A DNA stretch of 64,000 nucleotides from Bradyrhizobium sp. Ce-3 (GTDB taxonomy: Bacteria; Pseudomonadota; Alphaproteobacteria; Rhizobiales; Xanthobacteraceae), in contig NZ_BQUV01000001.1 of the NCBI RefSeq assembly GCF_022835695.1, positions 434,001-498,000 on the forward strand. The letters run 5' to 3'. A program made the translations under genes and the position numbers. This document shows positions 45,608 to 55,919 of the stretch, one piece after another; within the stretch, counting starts at the first letter, position 1; every line of letters starts with the position of its first letter. The notes under the pieces are model-generated. The model was not told where the DNA came from, did no database searches, and saw only the letters and a list, made by a program, of their open reading frames with translations.

Positions 45608-46477
45608 ATGTTGAACGTCAACAAGGACACTATCACCGACCACGTGATCGCCGCGCTCGCGAACGACATTCCGGATCGCAACCGCCAGATCATGACGAGC
45701 CTGATCCGCCACATGCACGACTTCTGCAAGGAAGTCGACCTGACCTTCGCCGAGTGGTTCGCGGCTTGCGAATTCCTGCGCCGCGCCGGCGACATCTCGG
45801 ACGAGAAGCGCAACGAGTTCATCCTGATCGCTGACATTCTCGGCGTCGAGGTGCTGGTCGACATGCTCGACCACCGCGTCACCGACGGCGAGAGCGAGTC
45901 GACCGTGCTCGGGCCGTTCTACCGCGAGAACCCGCCGGTGCTGCCCAAGGGCGCCTCCATCATCAAGAAGACCTTCGACAACGCGCAGACCGTGAAGGTT
46001 TCGGGGCGCATCGTCGACACCGCGGGACGGCCGATCGAGGGCGTCACCATCGACGTCTGGGAAGATGCGCCGAACGGGCTCTATGATCTGCAAGATCCGG
46101 AGCAGCCGGCCTACAATCTGCGCGGACGCTTCACGACCGATGCCAACGGCGAATACGCCTTCGTGGCGCTGCGCCCCGAGCCCTATCCGATCCCCTATGA
46201 CGGCGCCGGCGGCGAACTCCTGAAGTACATGGGCCACCATCCCTGGCGTCCCGGCCACATCCACTTCATGCTCTCCAAGGACGGCTATCAATCGTTGATC
46301 TCGCAGATCTACGATTCCGAGACCAAGTATCTCGACAACGACTCGGTATTCGCCGTGAAGCAGAGCCTGATCGGCAAGTTCGCCAAGGCGCCGGCCGGCG
46401 CCGACACCGATCTGGTGCTCGAGTTCGACTTCAAGCTCAAGAAGGCAGCCGTCGAGCGGCTCGTCGCCGCCGAGTGA
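45608..46477 (+). CDS. catA: Intradiol ring-cleavage dioxygenase, catechol 1,2-dioxygenase type
   Basis: Non-haem Fe(III) enzyme opening catechol between its hydroxyls to cis,cis-muconate. It is 289 residues long with a strong AAGGAGG upstream. The N-terminal helical dimerisation domain (about 1-95) precedes GPFYRENPPVL. Iron ligands are expected from a Tyr in the GLYDLQDPEQPAYNLRGRF region, a Tyr in PIPYDGAGGELLKYMGHH and two His in HPWRPGHIHF. The sequence also resembles hydroxyquinol 1,2-dioxygenases, but adjacent catB and catC favour catechol as substrate. Confidence 0.88.
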   Translation: MLNVNKDTITDHVIAALANDIPDRNRQIMTSLIRHMHDFCKEVDLTFAEWFAACEFLRRAGDISDEKRNEFILIADILGVEVLVDMLDHRVTDGESESTVLGPFYRENPPVLPKGASIIKKTFDNAQTVKVSGRIVDTAGRPIEGVTIDVWEDAPNGLYDLQDPEQPAYNLRGRFTTDANGEYAFVALRPEPYPIPYDGAGGELLKYMGHHPWRPGHIHFMLSKDGYQSLISQIYDSETKYLDNDSVFAVKQSLIGKFAKAPAGADTDLVLEFDFKLKKAAVERLVAAE

Positions 46478-46487
46478 TACGCGTTAC

Positions 46488-46517
46488 GCCCCGCCAGGCC
46501 GGACAGCCTGGCGGGGC
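46488..46517 (+). terminator. Hairpin between catA and catB
   Basis: GCCCCGCCAGGC (46488-46499) and GCCTGGCGGGGC (46506-46517) form a 12-bp perfect stem with a 6-base loop, 11 bases after the catA stop and followed by tcattct. Partial termination could lower catB and regulator expression relative to catA. Confidence 0.55.
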
Positions 46518-46544
46518 TCATTCTGAACTGGCCTGTGAGGACAT

Positions 46545-47723
46545 ATGAGCCGTGCCGTGATCGAAATCGCCGAGCCCGTGGAACACGTACGCGGTCTCAC
46601 AAGGGACACTGCGGTCCGCAGCATCCGCGCCACCATCGTGGAGGCGCCGACCCGGCGGCGGCACAAGCTGTCGAACACCGAAGTCACGCATCAGGGCTAC
46701 GTGCTGGTGCGCGTCCAGCTCGACAACGGCGTGACGGGTATCGGCGAAGCCTCGACGCTCGGCGGGCCGCGCTGGGCCGAGGAGAGCGTCGAATCGATCA
46801 AGGCTGCCGTCACGAACTATCTGGCGCCGGCGCTGCTCGGGCAGCCCGCCCTCGCCTTCGAAGCCAATGCCTTGCGCATGAGCAAGGCTGCCACCCGCAA
46901 TTTCGCGGCCAAGGGCGCGATCGAATCCGCCCTGCTCGACGCCGCCGGCAAGACGCTCGGCCTCCCCGCCAGCGCGCTGCTCGGCGGCGCGGTGCGCGAG
47001 CGCATGGAGGTGATCTGGGCGCTGGCCTCGGGCGACAGTGGCCAGGAACTGGAAGAAGCAAAGGAGAAGCTGCGGCGCCGCGAGCACCGCCAGTTCAAGA
47101 TCAAGTTCGGCTTCAACCGGCCGCAGGCCGACCTGAAGCGATTGCAGACGTTGCGCGCCGGGCTCGGCGACGAGGTGCGCCTGATCGTCGATGTCAACCA
47201 GGGCTGGACCGAGGCCGAATGCATCCGCTTCATGCCGGCGCTGGAGGAGCTGGATGTTGCCCTGATCGAGCAACCGGTGTCGGCGCTGCAACTGGAAGCC
47301 ATGGTGCGTGTCGCGGCCCGCACGTCGATCCCGCTGCTGGTCGACGAAGCGGCCTTCACCAAGGAGGAAATCGCCCGCGTCGCCACGATGGGGTGCGGCA
47401 GCGTCTATTCGCTGAAGCTGGTCAAGAGCGGCGGCCTGTTCGAGATCAAGCGAGCCGCCGCAGTCGCCGGCGCGCACGGCCTCGAGCTGTACGGCGGCTG
47501 CCTGCTGGAGAGCAGCATCGGCGCGGCCGCGCATCTCGCCGCATTCGCTACCCTGCCCAAGCTCGAATGGGGCACCGAACATTTCGGCCCGCGCATCCTG
47601 GTGGAGGACCTCGTGGTCAACCCGATCAGGTTCGACGAGTTCGAGATCTGCGTCCCCGACGGTCCCGGCCTCGGCGTCGAGGTCGACGAGGACAGGATTC
47701 GCGCCTTCGCCCGCAAGGACTAG
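46545..47723 (+). CDS. catB: Muconate cycloisomerase
   Basis: Enolase-superfamily enzyme converting cis,cis-muconate to muconolactone. It is 392 residues long. The lid region EAPTRRRHKLSNTEVTHQGYVLVRVQLDNGVTGIGEAST precedes the barrel motif KIKFG (catalytic Lys pair), metal ligands in VDVNQGW, IEQPV and LVDEAA, the second Lys in SLKLVKSGG and the C-terminal YGGCLLESSIGAAAHLAAF. It has an N-terminal extension of about 20 residues relative to typical CatB. It lies between catA and the regulator gene. Confidence 0.92.
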   Translation: MSRAVIEIAEPVEHVRGLTRDTAVRSIRATIVEAPTRRRHKLSNTEVTHQGYVLVRVQLDNGVTGIGEASTLGGPRWAEESVESIKAAVTNYLAPALLGQPALAFEANALRMSKAATRNFAAKGAIESALLDAAGKTLGLPASALLGGAVRERMEVIWALASGDSGQELEEAKEKLRRREHRQFKIKFGFNRPQADLKRLQTLRAGLGDEVRLIVDVNQGWTEAECIRFMPALEELDVALIEQPVSALQLEAMVRVAARTSIPLLVDEAAFTKEEIARVATMGCGSVYSLKLVKSGGLFEIKRAAAVAGAHGLELYGGCLLESSIGAAAHLAAFATLPKLEWGTEHFGPRILVEDLVVNPIRFDEFEICVPDGPGLGVEVDEDRIRAFARKD

Positions 47724-47906
47724 CCGGATGGCGTCATTCCCTCGGACAATTGACAATCGTGAGACCCATGCCCAGTCTTTGCGCTGGAACCAACTCAATC
47801 GTGCGCCGATGATCACGCGGTATCGAACCCGGCAGGCCTTTCCCGCAGCTTCCCTGGAAGCGCGCGAACCAATACTCGGCTGACCGTGACCGAGCGCGAC
47901 GATGTC

Positions 47907-48803
47907 ATGGACCTCAGGCGACTGGTCTATTTCGTCGCCGTCGCGGAGGAATTGCATTTCGGCCGCGCCGCGTCGCGGCTTGCGATCGCCCAGCCGCCAC
48001 TGAGCCGGCAGATCGCGCAACTCGAGAGCGATCTCGGCGTCATGCTGATCGACCGCAGCCGCAGCCAGATCCGCCTTACCCAGGCCGGCAGCGTGCTGCT
48101 CGAACGTGCGCGCGACGTGGTGGAGCGGCTCGACCGCACCCATCGCGAGATCAAGCGGATCGGTGAAGGCTTTTCCGGCCACCTGCGCGTCGCCTTCGTC
48201 GGATCGGCGACCTATGGCGTGCTGCCCAACGTGATCAAGGCGTTTCGCTCGGCCTACCCCGACGTCGAGCTGGCGCTGTCGGCAATGAACAACGCCGAGC
48301 AGAAGCGTGCGGTGATCCAGCGCGAGATCGACATTGCTGTCGCGCGGCCCTCGCTCGACGACGAGGAACTGAAATCGGAGCCGCTGCTGCAGGAGCCGCT
48401 GATCCTGGCGCTGTCAGACACCTCGCCTCTGCTGGAACAGCAGGTTACGCGGCTGTCGGCGCTCAAGTCCGAGACGTTTGTGCTCTATCCGCGCAAGCCG
48501 CGCCCGAGCTTCGCCGACCACATCCTCAACATCTGTCTCGAAGAGGGCTTCATCCCGAAATCGCAGGTGCTGGCGCAGGACTATCAGACCGCGATCAGCC
48601 TGGTGTCGGTTGGCGTCGGCATCGCGCTGGTGCCGAAATCCGTCTCGCAGGCGGAGCGCCCCGGCGTCGCCTATCGCGCCTATGAGGGACACAATCCGGG
48701 CACCGCGCTGTCGCTGAACTACCGGCGCGACAACCGGATGCCGCACCTCTTCAATTTCCTGAAGGTCGCGCAAGACGTCGTCCGGCGACAGCGCAAGCAA
48801 TAA
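47907..48803 (+). CDS. catR: LysR-family regulator, CatR/BenM-like
   Basis: A 298-residue transcription factor. ATG 47907 (MDLRRLVYFVAVAEELHFGRAASRLAIAQPPLSRQIAQLE) is chosen over the GTG at 47886 because CatR/BenM homologs begin at this point. The winged HTH fills residues 1-65; the effector domain follows (LRVAFVGSATYGVLPNVIKAFR). It probably responds to muconate and activates the cat genes. A dyad at 44262-44277 in the divergent hpaB/FAD-synthetase promoter is a possible site. Confidence 0.85.
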   Translation: MDLRRLVYFVAVAEELHFGRAASRLAIAQPPLSRQIAQLESDLGVMLIDRSRSQIRLTQAGSVLLERARDVVERLDRTHREIKRIGEGFSGHLRVAFVGSATYGVLPNVIKAFRSAYPDVELALSAMNNAEQKRAVIQREIDIAVARPSLDDEELKSEPLLQEPLILALSDTSPLLEQQVTRLSALKSETFVLYPRKPRPSFADHILNICLEEGFIPKSQVLAQDYQTAISLVSVGVGIALVPKSVSQAERPGVAYRAYEGHNPGTALSLNYRRDNRMPHLFNFLKVAQDVVRRQRKQ

Positions 48804-48810
48804 CCCGCTG

Positions 48811-49806
48811 TCAGGCCGCGACCGACGCAAGCGGGCGATCGTCAACACGTGCGATCGCATCGCGCAGCACGTCGATCCCGGCGCCGGGCCGCACGCCGTT
48901 CTCCGCAAGGTGCCTGCGGAACGCACGCGCACCGGGGACGCCATGGAAGGCGCCGACGAAGTGGCGCGTGATCGAATGCAGCCGCGTGCCCTCGGCCAGT
49001 TGCCGCTCGATATAGGGCAACATCGCTTCGAACACATCCTTCATCGTGGCATGCGGCTGGGTTTCGCCGAACAGCTCGGAGTCGACTGACAGCAGCCGCC
49101 ACGGCTCCTGATAGGCCGCCCGCCCCAGCATCACGCCATCGACATGCGCCAGATGCTGCTTGGCTTCGGCGATGCTCGTGATACCGCCATTGATGATGAT
49201 GGGGACATGCGGCAGCGCCGCCTTGAGGCGGTAGACGCGATCGTAGTCGAGCGGCGGAATGTCGCGGTTCTCCTTCGGCGACAATCCGTTGAGCCAGGCC
49301 TTGCGGGCGTGCACGACGAGTGCATCGGCGCCGGCGGCGATCACGGCGCGGGCCAGCGCATCGAGCGCTATTTCCGGATCCTGGTCGTCGATGCCGATCC
49401 GGCATTTCACCGTGACGGGAATTTTCACCGCGCGCTTCATCGCGGCGACGCATTCGGCGACCAGCGCCGGCTCCGCCATCAGACACGCGCCGAAACGGCC
49501 GTCCTTCACCCGGTCGGAGGGACAGCCGACATTGAGGTTGACCTCGTCATAGCCGAACTGCTCGCCGATCTCGGCGGCGGTCGCCAGATCGCGCGGATCG
49601 GAACCACCGAGCTGCAGCGCCACCGGATGCTCGCTGGCGTCGAAGCCGAGCAGCCGCGCCCGGTCGCCATGAATGATGGCACCCGTCGTCAGCATCTCCG
49701 TGTAAAGCCGCGCCCGCCGCGACATCAGGCGATGGAAGACCCGGCAATGCCGGTCGGTCCAGTCCATCATCGGCGCCACGGAAAATAGATAATTATGCGA
49801 TTCCAA
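48811..49806 (-). CDS. dusA: tRNA-dihydrouridine(20/20a) synthase
   Basis: FMN enzyme reducing uridines 20/20a in the tRNA D-loop. It is 331 residues long. The motifs SVAPMMDWTDRHCRVFHRLMSRRARLYTEM, VNLNVGCPSDRVKDGRFGACLM (catalytic Cys) and NGGITSIAEAKQHLAHVDGVMLGRAAYQEPW are specific to DusA. The only suitable start appears to be TTG 49806, preceded by AAGG at 8 bases, and its first codons run into an AT-rich segment. It converges with catR, 7 bases away. Confidence 0.93.
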   Translation of the reverse strand: MESHNYLFSVAPMMDWTDRHCRVFHRLMSRRARLYTEMLTTGAIIHGDRARLLGFDASEHPVALQLGGSDPRDLATAAEIGEQFGYDEVNLNVGCPSDRVKDGRFGACLMAEPALVAECVAAMKRAVKIPVTVKCRIGIDDQDPEIALDALARAVIAAGADALVVHARKAWLNGLSPKENRDIPPLDYDRVYRLKAALPHVPIIINGGITSIAEAKQHLAHVDGVMLGRAAYQEPWRLLSVDSELFGETQPHATMKDVFEAMLPYIERQLAEGTRLHSITRHFVGAFHGVPGARAFRRHLAENGVRPGAGIDVLRDAIARVDDRPLASVAA

Positions 49807-49979
49807 ATACTTACCTTATACCTTTGTGGGATGGAGCACGGATATGTGCTTTCCAAATTAGCCGAAATTGCACGCGCTTGTACTCGTTTTAACCTCTCGG
49901 TGCACACGTAGCGCACACGAATAGAAGAGTACACACGGCCGTGGCCAGCCTCGCTCCGGGCGCTAGGAACCAAGGGTTG

Positions 49980-50360
49980 ATGCCACCAGGAATGACACAA
50001 ACCGTATTCCGCTATTTGGCCTGGGGGTTGATCCTGGGCCTCTTCATCATCACCGATACAGTGTCGGCACTCCGTCCTCACACGTTGGTATCGCCAAACA
50101 TCGATCGCTTTGCGGCTCTGTTCGTGGTCGGCGCCGTCTTTTCGCTCGCCTATCCCAAACACCTGCTGCCCATCCTGCTCGGGCTTCTGACCGTGGTCAT
50201 CGGCTTCGAACTCATCCAAAAGCTGCTCTCCGGCAGGCATGGATACGTGAAGGACATGTTCGTCAAAGGCGCCGGCTGCTGTGCCGGCGTTTTCGCCGCA
50301 ACCGCCTTGAGACGCACCCTTTCCGCAATGTCGGGACGTCCAGATCGAAGTAACTCGTGA
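49980..50360 (+). CDS. VanZ-like small membrane protein
   Basis: A 126-residue protein from ATG 49980 (an in-frame ATG at 49992 is also possible). Four hydrophobic segments are visible: YLAWGLILGLFIITDTVSA, FAALFVVGAVFSLAY, LLPILLGLLTVVIGFELIQKLL and a Gly/Ala-rich last helix. The pattern (IDRFAALFVVGAVFSLAYPK, FELIQ) matches the VanZ-like family, named from teicoplanin resistance but of unknown role in most bacteria. It is flanked by AT-rich intergenic DNA. Confidence 0.68.
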   Translation: MPPGMTQTVFRYLAWGLILGLFIITDTVSALRPHTLVSPNIDRFAALFVVGAVFSLAYPKHLLPILLGLLTVVIGFELIQKLLSGRHGYVKDMFVKGAGCCAGVFAATALRRTLSAMSGRPDRSNS

Positions 50361-50541
50361 CGCCTCGCTCCGGGTCGCCTTCAACCGCTGCGCACAAAGC
50401 AGGCTGATCATCTCTGTGCCCTCATTGTCCGCCACCAGGCCCATCACGCGCAAAAGCCGCGGCCCGCAACACTGGACCCCGGCCATTCGGATAGCTCGCA
50501 GCTGGCACGGCGCGCGCAAGCTATTGCGGAAGCGGAACGCG

Positions 50542-51255
50542 ATGCCGACCGCAACGCGGATAGCAGTCGTCAGCGTGGGGCTTCTCCTGCTCCTTCCGCT
50601 CGTCAACGTCGCCTATCAGATCGTCCGCAAGCCGACGGAGCTGTTGTTTTTCGTGGGCACGGCGCTCGACAAGGAGCCGCCCGAGACGTGGCGGCAATAC
50701 GGAGCACACTTCCGCGCCTACGCCACCGATGCCGTTACGCCCGAGCTGCTCGCAGCGCTGGCGCAGACCGAGAGTTCCGGCAATCCGGTGGCGCGCACCT
50801 ATTGGCGCTGGCAACTGAGCTGGAATCCCCTCGCGATCTACAGGCCCGCGTCGAGCGCCGTCGGCCTGTATCAGATGACGGACGCGGCGTTTGCGGAGGC
50901 AAACAGCTATTGCATCCGCCAGCACGCGGTCGTCGCCACGGATTGCAGGTTCAACAACCTCAATGTGCGCACGCTACCGAGCGACGCCACGCAACTCGCC
51001 GCGATATATTTGGATCGCAACGTCGCCAGAGTTCTCGCCGCCACAGCGAAGCGCGCGGCTGGTCCGCAACAGAAGCAGGATCTCGCCGCGCTGATCCATC
51101 TCTGCGGCACCGGCCCCGGACGTGCCTTCGTGCGCCGCGGCTTCCAGCCAGCCGCGGGCCAGCATTGTGGCGACCACCTCGTCGCGGCCTACATCGCGAA
51201 GGTCAATCGGATGAAACGTCAGTTTCTGAAGCTTGCGGCGAACGACGGGAACTGA
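50542..51255 (+). CDS. Membrane-anchored lytic transglycosylase (SLT domain)
   Basis: A 237-residue protein from ATG 50542 with one N-terminal transmembrane anchor (IAVVSVGLLLLLPLVNVAY). The catalytic Glu lies in LLAALAQTESSGNPVA, followed by ASSAVGLYQMTDAAFAEA, the usual SLT fold motif. Four later Cys residues (CIRQ, TDCRF, LCGTG, QHCGD) may form disulfides. It cleaves peptidoglycan glycan strands in the periplasm. It stands alone; the neighbouring genes belong to other pathways. Confidence 0.84.
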   Translation: MPTATRIAVVSVGLLLLLPLVNVAYQIVRKPTELLFFVGTALDKEPPETWRQYGAHFRAYATDAVTPELLAALAQTESSGNPVARTYWRWQLSWNPLAIYRPASSAVGLYQMTDAAFAEANSYCIRQHAVVATDCRFNNLNVRTLPSDATQLAAIYLDRNVARVLAATAKRAAGPQQKQDLAALIHLCGTGPGRAFVRRGFQPAAGQHCGDHLVAAYIAKVNRMKRQFLKLAANDGN

Positions 51256-51344
51256 GCCGGATGTAGCAAGCGCAGGGTATTGTGGCGGCGGGGGTCATTT
51301 CCCCCCGCCAACCAATCCTGCGCAATTCATTCATTCCCCAAGGC

Positions 51345-52232
51345 TCAGGCGGCGGCGACCTCGTGGCCCGCCATGACTTCCAGCGCGCGCAGAATGGCGG
51401 AATGGTCCCAGGCCTTGCCGCCGAGCGCGGTACAGGCATTGAACAGCTGCTGAGCCGCGGCCGTGCCGGGCAGCGACAGCCCGAGCGCCCGCGCGCCTTC
51501 CAGCGCGAGGTTGAGATCCTTCTGATGCAGCTCGATGCGAAAGCCCGGATCGAAATTGCGCTTCAGCATGCGCTCGCCGTGCACTTCCAGGATCCGGGAC
51601 GACGCAAAGCCTCCCATCAGCGCCTGACGCACCAGCGCAGGATCGGCGCCCGCCTTGGATGCGAACAGCAACGCCTCGCTCACCGCCTCGATCGTCAGCG
51701 CCACGATGATCTGGTTCGCCACCTTGGTGGTCTGGCCGTCGCCATTGCCGCCGACATGCGTGACGTTCTTGCCCATCGTGTCAAACAGCGGCTTCATCGC
51801 GTCGAACGCCCGCTCCCGGCCGCCAACCATGATGGTCAGGTTCGCCGCCTTGGCGCCAACCTCGCCGCCGGAAACCGGCGCATCGAGATAGTCGGCCCCG
51901 AGCGCATCGATCTTCCGTGCAAACTCCTTGGTTGCCAGCGGAGAGATCGAGCTCATATCCGCCACGATCATGCCCTTGGAGACGCCCTCCGCGACGCCGT
52001 TCTTGCCGAACAGCACGGCCTCCACATGCGGCGTATCGGGCACCATGATGATCACGGCGTCCGCTTCCTGCGCCACCTGCTTGGCGGACTCGCAAGAAAT
52101 GCCGCCGGCTGCAACCAGTTCCGGCGGCAGCGCCGCGACGTCGTGCAGGAACAGCCGATAGCCGGCAGCCAGCAGATGGCCCGCCATCGGACGTCCCATC
52201 GTGCCGAGCCCGATGAATCCTATGTCTTTCAT
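51345..52232 (-). CDS. glxR: 2-hydroxy-3-oxopropionate (tartronate semialdehyde) reductase
   Basis: Reduces tartronate semialdehyde to D-glycerate with NAD(P)H, third step of the glycerate pathway. It is 295 residues long. Cofactor motif FIGLGTMGRPMAGHL, substrate motif DAPVSGGEVGAKAANLTIMVGG, and catalytic Lys in GDGQTTKVANQIIVAL. It follows hyi by 15 bases and gcl before that, the standard gcl-hyi-glxR order, which settles the substrate among the beta-hydroxyacid dehydrogenases. Confidence 0.94.
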   Translation of the reverse strand: MKDIGFIGLGTMGRPMAGHLLAAGYRLFLHDVAALPPELVAAGGISCESAKQVAQEADAVIIMVPDTPHVEAVLFGKNGVAEGVSKGMIVADMSSISPLATKEFARKIDALGADYLDAPVSGGEVGAKAANLTIMVGGRERAFDAMKPLFDTMGKNVTHVGGNGDGQTTKVANQIIVALTIEAVSEALLFASKAGADPALVRQALMGGFASSRILEVHGERMLKRNFDPGFRIELHQKDLNLALEGARALGLSLPGTAAAQQLFNACTALGGKAWDHSAILRALEVMAGHEVAAA

Positions 52233-52247
52233 TTGTCGTCGCTCCTG

Positions 52248-53033
<786 letters not shown>

Positions 53034-53064
53034 GGGCGTATCTCCGCTTTGAGCGCTGATGTCG

Positions 53065-54852
53065 TCAGGCCGGCAACAGCGTGCCGGATCGTGCTGCGCT
53101 CGGAACGTCGTCGAGCGGAAGATCGAGCACCTCCTCGAATTCGACGATGTTGTCGATCTCCGTTCCCATCGCGATGTTGGTGACCCGTTCGAGAATGAAC
53201 TCGACCACCACGGGCACGCGGTGCTTGGCCATCAGCTCGCGCGCGGTCGCGAACGCGGCCTGCGCGTCGTTCGGATCCGTCACCCGGATCGCCTTGCAGC
53301 CCAACCCTTCCGCGACGGTCACGTGGTCGACGCCGTAAGCGCCGATCTCGGGCGCGTTGATGTTCTCGAACGAGAGCTGGACGTGGTAGTCCATGTCGAA
53401 GCCGCGCTGCGCCTGCCGGATCAGCCCGAGATATGAATTGTTCACGACGACGTGGATGTAGGGCAGATTGAACTGCGCGCCGACCGCGAGCTCCTCGATC
53501 AGGAACTGGAAGTCATAATCGCCCGACAGCGCGACTATCTCGCGGTCGGGATCGGCTGCGCGCACACCGAGCGCGGCCGGCAGGGTCCAGCCGAGCGGGC
53601 CGGCCTGCCCGGCATTGATCCAGTTGCGTGGGTTGTAGACGTTGAGGAACTGGGCGCCCGCGATCTGCGACAGCCCGATCACGGTCACGTAGCAGGTGTC
53701 GCGGCCGAACGCCTTGTTCATTTCCTCGTAGACGCGCTGCGGCTTGATCGGGATGTTGTCGAAATGGCTCTTGCGCAGCATCGAACGCTTGCGGTCGCGG
53801 CAGGCGGCGGGCCAGGCCTGCCGGTCGCGCAGCTTGCCGGACTTCCGCCACTCCCGGGCGACGGTCACGAACATCTCCAGCGCGGCCTTGGCGTCCGACA
53901 CGATGCCGAGATCCGGATTGAAGACACGTCCGATCTGGGTCGGCTCGATGTCGACATGGACGAATTTGCGTCCCTTGGTGTAGGTCTCGATCGAACCGGT
54001 ATGCCGGTTGGCCCAGCGATTTCCGATGCCGAGCACGAAATCGGATTCGAGCATCGTGGCGTTGGCGTAGCGATGGCTGGTCTGCAGGCCGACCATGCCT
54101 GCCATCAGCGCGTGATCGTCGGGAATCGCGCCCCACGCCATCAGCGTCGGAACCACGGGAACGTTGACCGCTTCGGCGAAGGCGACCAGCAGCTCGGAGG
54201 CATCGGCGTTGATCACGCCGCCACCCGCCACGATCAGCGGCCGCTCCGCGGCGTTGAGCATCTCGAGCGCCTTCTCGACCTGCTTGCGGGTCGCGGTCGG
54301 CTTGTAGACCGGCAGCGGGGAATAGGTCTCGTCGTCGAACTCGATCTCGGCCAGTTGCACGTCGAGGGGAAGATCGATCAGCACCGGTCCCGGCCGCCCC
54401 GACCGCATGACATGGAACGCCTGGCTGAACACCCGCGGCACCAGCGCCGGCTCGCGCACGGTGACGGCCCATTTCGTCACCGGCTTGGCGATCGACTCGA
54501 TGTCGACGGCCTGGAAATCTTCCTTGTAGAGGCGCGCCCGCGGCGCCTGGCCGGTGATGCAGAGGATCGGAATCGAATCCGCGATCGCCGAGTAGAGGCC
54601 GGTGATCATGTCGGTTCCGGCCGGACCCGACGTGCCGATGCAAACGCCGATATTGCCCGCCTTCGCCCTGGTGTAGCCTTCCGCCATGTGCGAGGCGCCT
54701 TCGACGTGCCGCGCCAGGATGTGCTGGATCGAGCCGTTGCGCTTCAGCGCGGAGTAAAGCGGGTTGATCGCGGCGCCGGGAACGCCGAACACGCACGTGA
54801 TTCCTTCGCGTTGGAGAATGCGCACTGCTGCATCGATTGCTCGCATTTTCAT
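53065..54852 (-). CDS. gcl: Glyoxylate carboligase (tartronate-semialdehyde synthase)
   Basis: ThDP enzyme joining two glyoxylates to tartronate semialdehyde and CO2. It is 595 residues long. [21 protein letters not shown] shows Val50 where almost all other ThDP enzymes have the catalytic Glu, a hallmark of Gcl. The ThDP/Mg motif is [36 protein letters not shown]. The middle FAD-binding domain region is present. First gene of the gcl-hyi-glxR operon; an IclR regulator lies upstream on the same strand. Confidence 0.97.
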   Translation of the reverse strand: MKMRAIDAAVRILQREGITCVFGVPGAAINPLYSALKRNGSIQHILARHVEGASHMAEGYTRAKAGNIGVCIGTSGPAGTDMITGLYSAIADSIPILCITGQAPRARLYKEDFQAVDIESIAKPVTKWAVTVREPALVPRVFSQAFHVMRSGRPGPVLIDLPLDVQLAEIEFDDETYSPLPVYKPTATRKQVEKALEMLNAAERPLIVAGGGVINADASELLVAFAEAVNVPVVPTLMAWGAIPDDHALMAGMVGLQTSHRYANATMLESDFVLGIGNRWANRHTGSIETYTKGRKFVHVDIEPTQIGRVFNPDLGIVSDAKAALEMFVTVAREWRKSGKLRDRQAWPAACRDRKRSMLRKSHFDNIPIKPQRVYEEMNKAFGRDTCYVTVIGLSQIAGAQFLNVYNPRNWINAGQAGPLGWTLPAALGVRAADPDREIVALSGDYDFQFLIEELAVGAQFNLPYIHVVVNNSYLGLIRQAQRGFDMDYHVQLSFENINAPEIGAYGVDHVTVAEGLGCKAIRVTDPNDAQAAFATARELMAKHRVPVVVEFILERVTNIAMGTEIDNIVEFEEVLDLPLDDVPSAARSGTLLPA

Positions 54853-55031
54853 TTTGATGATCCCGCTTCGCTATTGGCCTGACTGGGATCATCAGGCGCG
54901 CGATCAACGATCTCAACGCAATCGATTGGATTTTCCACGCTGTGGCAGCGCCAATGGTTTCTTGCGCGTCTTCAAGTGATTAGCGTCGGCGAAGAACTGG
55001 AAATCGTTACCGGCGAAAATTGCAGCGCGCC

Positions 55032-55880
55032 TTACGTCTGCGCTTGCGGCGTCCGGTTCCCGCGAAGTTCGGCGGTGAGTTCGGCTGCGATCTGGTGCAC
55101 GATCGTCCCGATCTCCGGCAAGCGCTCGTTGGTCAGCCGATCCGCCATGCCCGAGACCGAGATCGCGGCATAGGGCTCGTTGCAGTCGTTGAAGACGACC
55201 GCGGCCACGCAGCGCAGGCCGAGCCGCGCCTCTTCATCATCCACCGCATAGCCCTGACGCCGCACGTTCTCCAATTCCTTGAAGAGCTCGCCGGGCCGCA
55301 CGATCGACTTTTCCGTCAGCCGCGGCATGCCCTGGCGGCGAATGATCGCGTTGACGTCGGCATCGGAATAGGTCGCCAGCACCGCCTTGCCCACGCCCGA
55401 GGCGATCATCGCGACGCGCCCGCCGACCTTGGTCAGCGAGCGCATGATCTCCCGGCTTTCAATGCGAGACACCACGATGATGGATTCATCATCGACCACG
55501 GCAAGGTTGGCGGTTTCCCTGGTCTGGTCGCGCAGCTTGCGCAGATAGGGCAGCGCCTGCGCGGCAAAATTCCGGCGGCGCATGAAGGTCGAACCGACCA
55601 CGAAACTTTGCGCGCCGATGTGCCATTTGGATTCGTCGCGGTCGAATTGCACGAACCTGCGATTCTCGAGCGTGGTCAGCAACCGATGAACGGTGGACGG
55701 CGACAGGCCGGTGCGGATCGCCAGATCGGTCAACCGATAGCCTTCATCATCCTCTGCAAGTGTTTCCAGGATTTGCATCGCGCGATCGACGGACTGAACG
55801 CCGCCGTCTCGTGCGTCCTGATCCGGCTGCGCGCGAAAATCGGGGTCGGACGGCTTGCGCCGGATCGGCTCTCTTTTCAT
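55032..55880 (-). CDS. IclR-family transcriptional regulator of the glyoxylate locus
   Basis: A 282-residue regulator. The winged HTH (QSVDRAMQILETLAEDDEGYRLTDLAIRTGLSPSTVHRLLTTLENRRFVQ) is at residues about 28-95, and the effector domain (GVGKAVLATYSDADVNAIIRRQGMP, DDEEARLGLRCVAAVVFND) follows. Its position between gcl-hyi-glxR and the divergent glycerate/oxalate genes suggests AllR/GclR-like control by glyoxylate, an inference. An unusually charged N-terminal extension of about 25 residues is present. Confidence 0.88.
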   Translation of the reverse strand: MKREPIRRKPSDPDFRAQPDQDARDGGVQSVDRAMQILETLAEDDEGYRLTDLAIRTGLSPSTVHRLLTTLENRRFVQFDRDESKWHIGAQSFVVGSTFMRRRNFAAQALPYLRKLRDQTRETANLAVVDDESIIVVSRIESREIMRSLTKVGGRVAMIASGVGKAVLATYSDADVNAIIRRQGMPRLTEKSIVRPGELFKELENVRRQGYAVDDEEARLGLRCVAAVVFNDCNEPYAAISVSGMADRLTNERLPEIGTIVHQIAAELTAELRGNRTPQAQT

Positions 55881-55919
55881 CGCGACCTGCCCCTAACCGG
55901 TTGTGGTTCAGAACGAAAT

